Below, one piece after another: positions 5,327 through 5,905 of a stretch of 5,905 bases of DNA. The translations under genes and the position numbers were made by a program. Numbering within the stretch: the first letter of the stretch is position 1; every line of letters starts with the position of its first letter. The notes below the pieces were generated by a model. That model had not been told where the DNA came from, made no database searches, and was given only the letters and a program-made list of their open reading frames with translations. Origin of the DNA: DASUSF01 sp036375275 (GTDB taxonomy: Bacteria > Pseudomonadota > Alphaproteobacteria > Geminicoccales > Geminicoccaceae); assembly GCA_036375275.1 (NCBI GenBank), contig DASUSF010000403.1:1-5905 (forward strand), read 5' to 3'.

Positions 5327-5472
5327 AGCGGATCCCGATAGGACGGAACCGCCTGCAGGCGGTTCCGCTCGGGTGAATCCGCTCTGATCCATTGCAATAG
5401 AGCAATCTACTTCCGATGAGCGGAAGGACGTCGCGGCGCGATACGGTTCTGTCTCATCGGAAATTGCTCTAG
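5323..5472 (-). repeat. Twin-hairpin palindromic repeat, right copy (inverted)
   Basis: The inverted partner of the repeat at 4262-4408. It starts CTAGAGC and ends GCTCTAG (5466-5472), giving short terminal inverted repeats. Unit A (5325-5385) has nested stems: AGAGCGGAT/ATCCGCTCT, CCCGA/TCGGG, and a perfect 24-bp palindrome at 5344-5367 centred on CTGCAG. Unit B (5398-5471) has the outer stem TAGAGCAAT/ATTGCTCTA and the inner stem TTCCGATGAG (5411-5420)/CTCATCGGAA (5453-5462). Both units share the AGAGC end motif, so they look like related sub-elements. The stems are better preserved than in the left copy. It lies between the convergent DUF417 and GNAT genes and may serve as a two-way terminator. 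Confidence 0.9.
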
Positions 5473-5490
5473 AAGCGCAGCCGGCGAGGC

Positions 5491-5566
5491 GCCGTCGCGG
5501 CGTGTCCGCACGCCGCGGCGGTCGTGCGGTCCGCGACCGAACCCGGTGGCCGGGCGCACGCCCGGC
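5491..5566. terminator. Pair of strong GC hairpins between convergent genes, possible terminators
   Basis: CGCGGCGTG-TCCG-CACGCCGCG (5496-5517) is a perfect 9-bp stem with a 4-nt loop, extendable to about 14 pairs (5491-5522) with two G-T pairs. GCCGGGCG-CA-CGCCCGGC (5549-5566) is a second stem. Both lie downstream of the GNAT stop (5594, minus strand) and downstream of the DUF417 gene and its repeat. Neither has a T-tract, so intrinsic termination is only possible, not established. Confidence 0.4.
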
Positions 5567-5593
5567 CCGCGCTGTCGGGGATCTCGCCAGCGC

Positions 5594-5905
5594 TCAGCCG
5601 AGGTCCAGCTTCATGCCGGCGTGGCTGTGGACGAAACCCAGGCGCTCGTAGAAGCGGAGCGCGTCGGGCCGGGCGCGGTTGGTGGTGAGCTGGACCATCC
5701 GGCAGCCGCGCGCCCGCGCCTCCCCGATCGCCCAGCCGAAGACGCGCTCGCCGACGCCCTGGCCACGCAGCGACGCGTCGATCCGCACCCCTTCGATCTG
5801 CATCCGCCAGCCGCCCTGGAAGCTGATGTTGGGGATGAAGGTGAGCTGCAGGCAGCCCACGAGTTCGGCCCCGTGCTCGACCACCACGAGCCGGTTGTTC
5901 GGGTC
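5594..5905 (-). CDS. GNAT family N-acetyltransferase, C-terminal part (5' end outside window)
   Basis: The minus-strand frame is open from the right edge (DPNNRLVVVEHGAELVG) to a TGA at 5596-5594, 103 codons in view. The GTG at 5887 is internal to this frame and probably not the real start, since the first conserved beta strands lie upstream of it. GNAT features are the strand LVGCLQLTFIP, then MQIEGVRIDASLRGQGVGER with the acetyl-CoA pyrophosphate loop R-G-Q-G-V-G, a helix (VFGWAIGEARARGC), the strand VQLTTNRARPDA and the terminal FYERLGFVHSHAGMKLDLG, all in family order. The protein would transfer an acetyl group from acetyl-CoA to an unknown amine. It is convergent with the DUF417 gene and shows no sign of a link to the redox genes. 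Confidence 0.88.
   Translation of the reverse strand, partial: DPNNRLVVVEHGAELVGCLQLTFIPNISFQGGWRMQIEGVRIDASLRGQGVGERVFGWAIGEARARGCRMVQLTTNRARPDALRFYERLGFVHSHAGMKLDLG

Overview
The window is GC-rich DNA with strong GC3 codon bias. It holds LysR, GNAT, di-heme peroxidase and DUF417 genes plus short compound palindromic repeats. This suggests an alphaproteobacterium, perhaps Methylobacterium-like; that is an inference from style and not a database result.

Layout, left to right. (1) Positions 1-119, minus strand: the first 39 codons of a cytochrome b561-type membrane protein, cut by the window edge. (2) 302-1204, minus: a complete LysR-type regulator with a cysteine pair (C198, C208) and a T100-x-G-P motif placed almost as in OxyR. 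(3) 1205-1519: a divergent intergenic region with a perfect 33-bp tandem duplication, a good LysR-type dyad (T-N11-A) and a GC hairpin. (4) 1520-2899, plus: a class I FAD/pyridine-nucleotide disulfide oxidoreductase (RclA/MerA/lipoamide-dehydrogenase superfamily). (5) 2900-3222: an intergenic region with an FNR/FixK-type box. (6) 3223-4263, plus: an exported di-heme cytochrome c peroxidase. (7) 4262-4408 and 5323-5472: two inverted copies (132 of 147 positions identical, no gaps) of a twin-hairpin repeat that bracket about 0.9 kb. (8) Inside the bracket: a frameshifted remnant of a DUF417 gene (about 4455-4631), then an intact DUF417 (RclC/YkgB-like) membrane protein gene (4808-5326). (9) 5594-5905, minus: the C-terminal part of a GNAT acetyltransferase, cut by the right edge.

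How the genes may work together. Five neighbours point to redox or oxidant stress: cytochrome b561, an OxyR-like LysR, a flavin disulfide reductase, a periplasmic peroxidase and an RclC-like membrane protein. In E. coli the reactive-chlorine locus rclABC pairs a flavin disulfide reductase (RclA) with a DUF417 membrane protein (RclC) under a redox-sensing AraC-type regulator. Here a similar pair sits near a LysR regulator and a peroxidase. A functional link is inferred from gene content only; the genes do not form a single operon.

The most unusual structure is the inverted repeat pair around the DUF417 region. Its outer left edge supplies the stop codon of the peroxidase gene, and its right copy contains the stop codon of the intact DUF417 gene.
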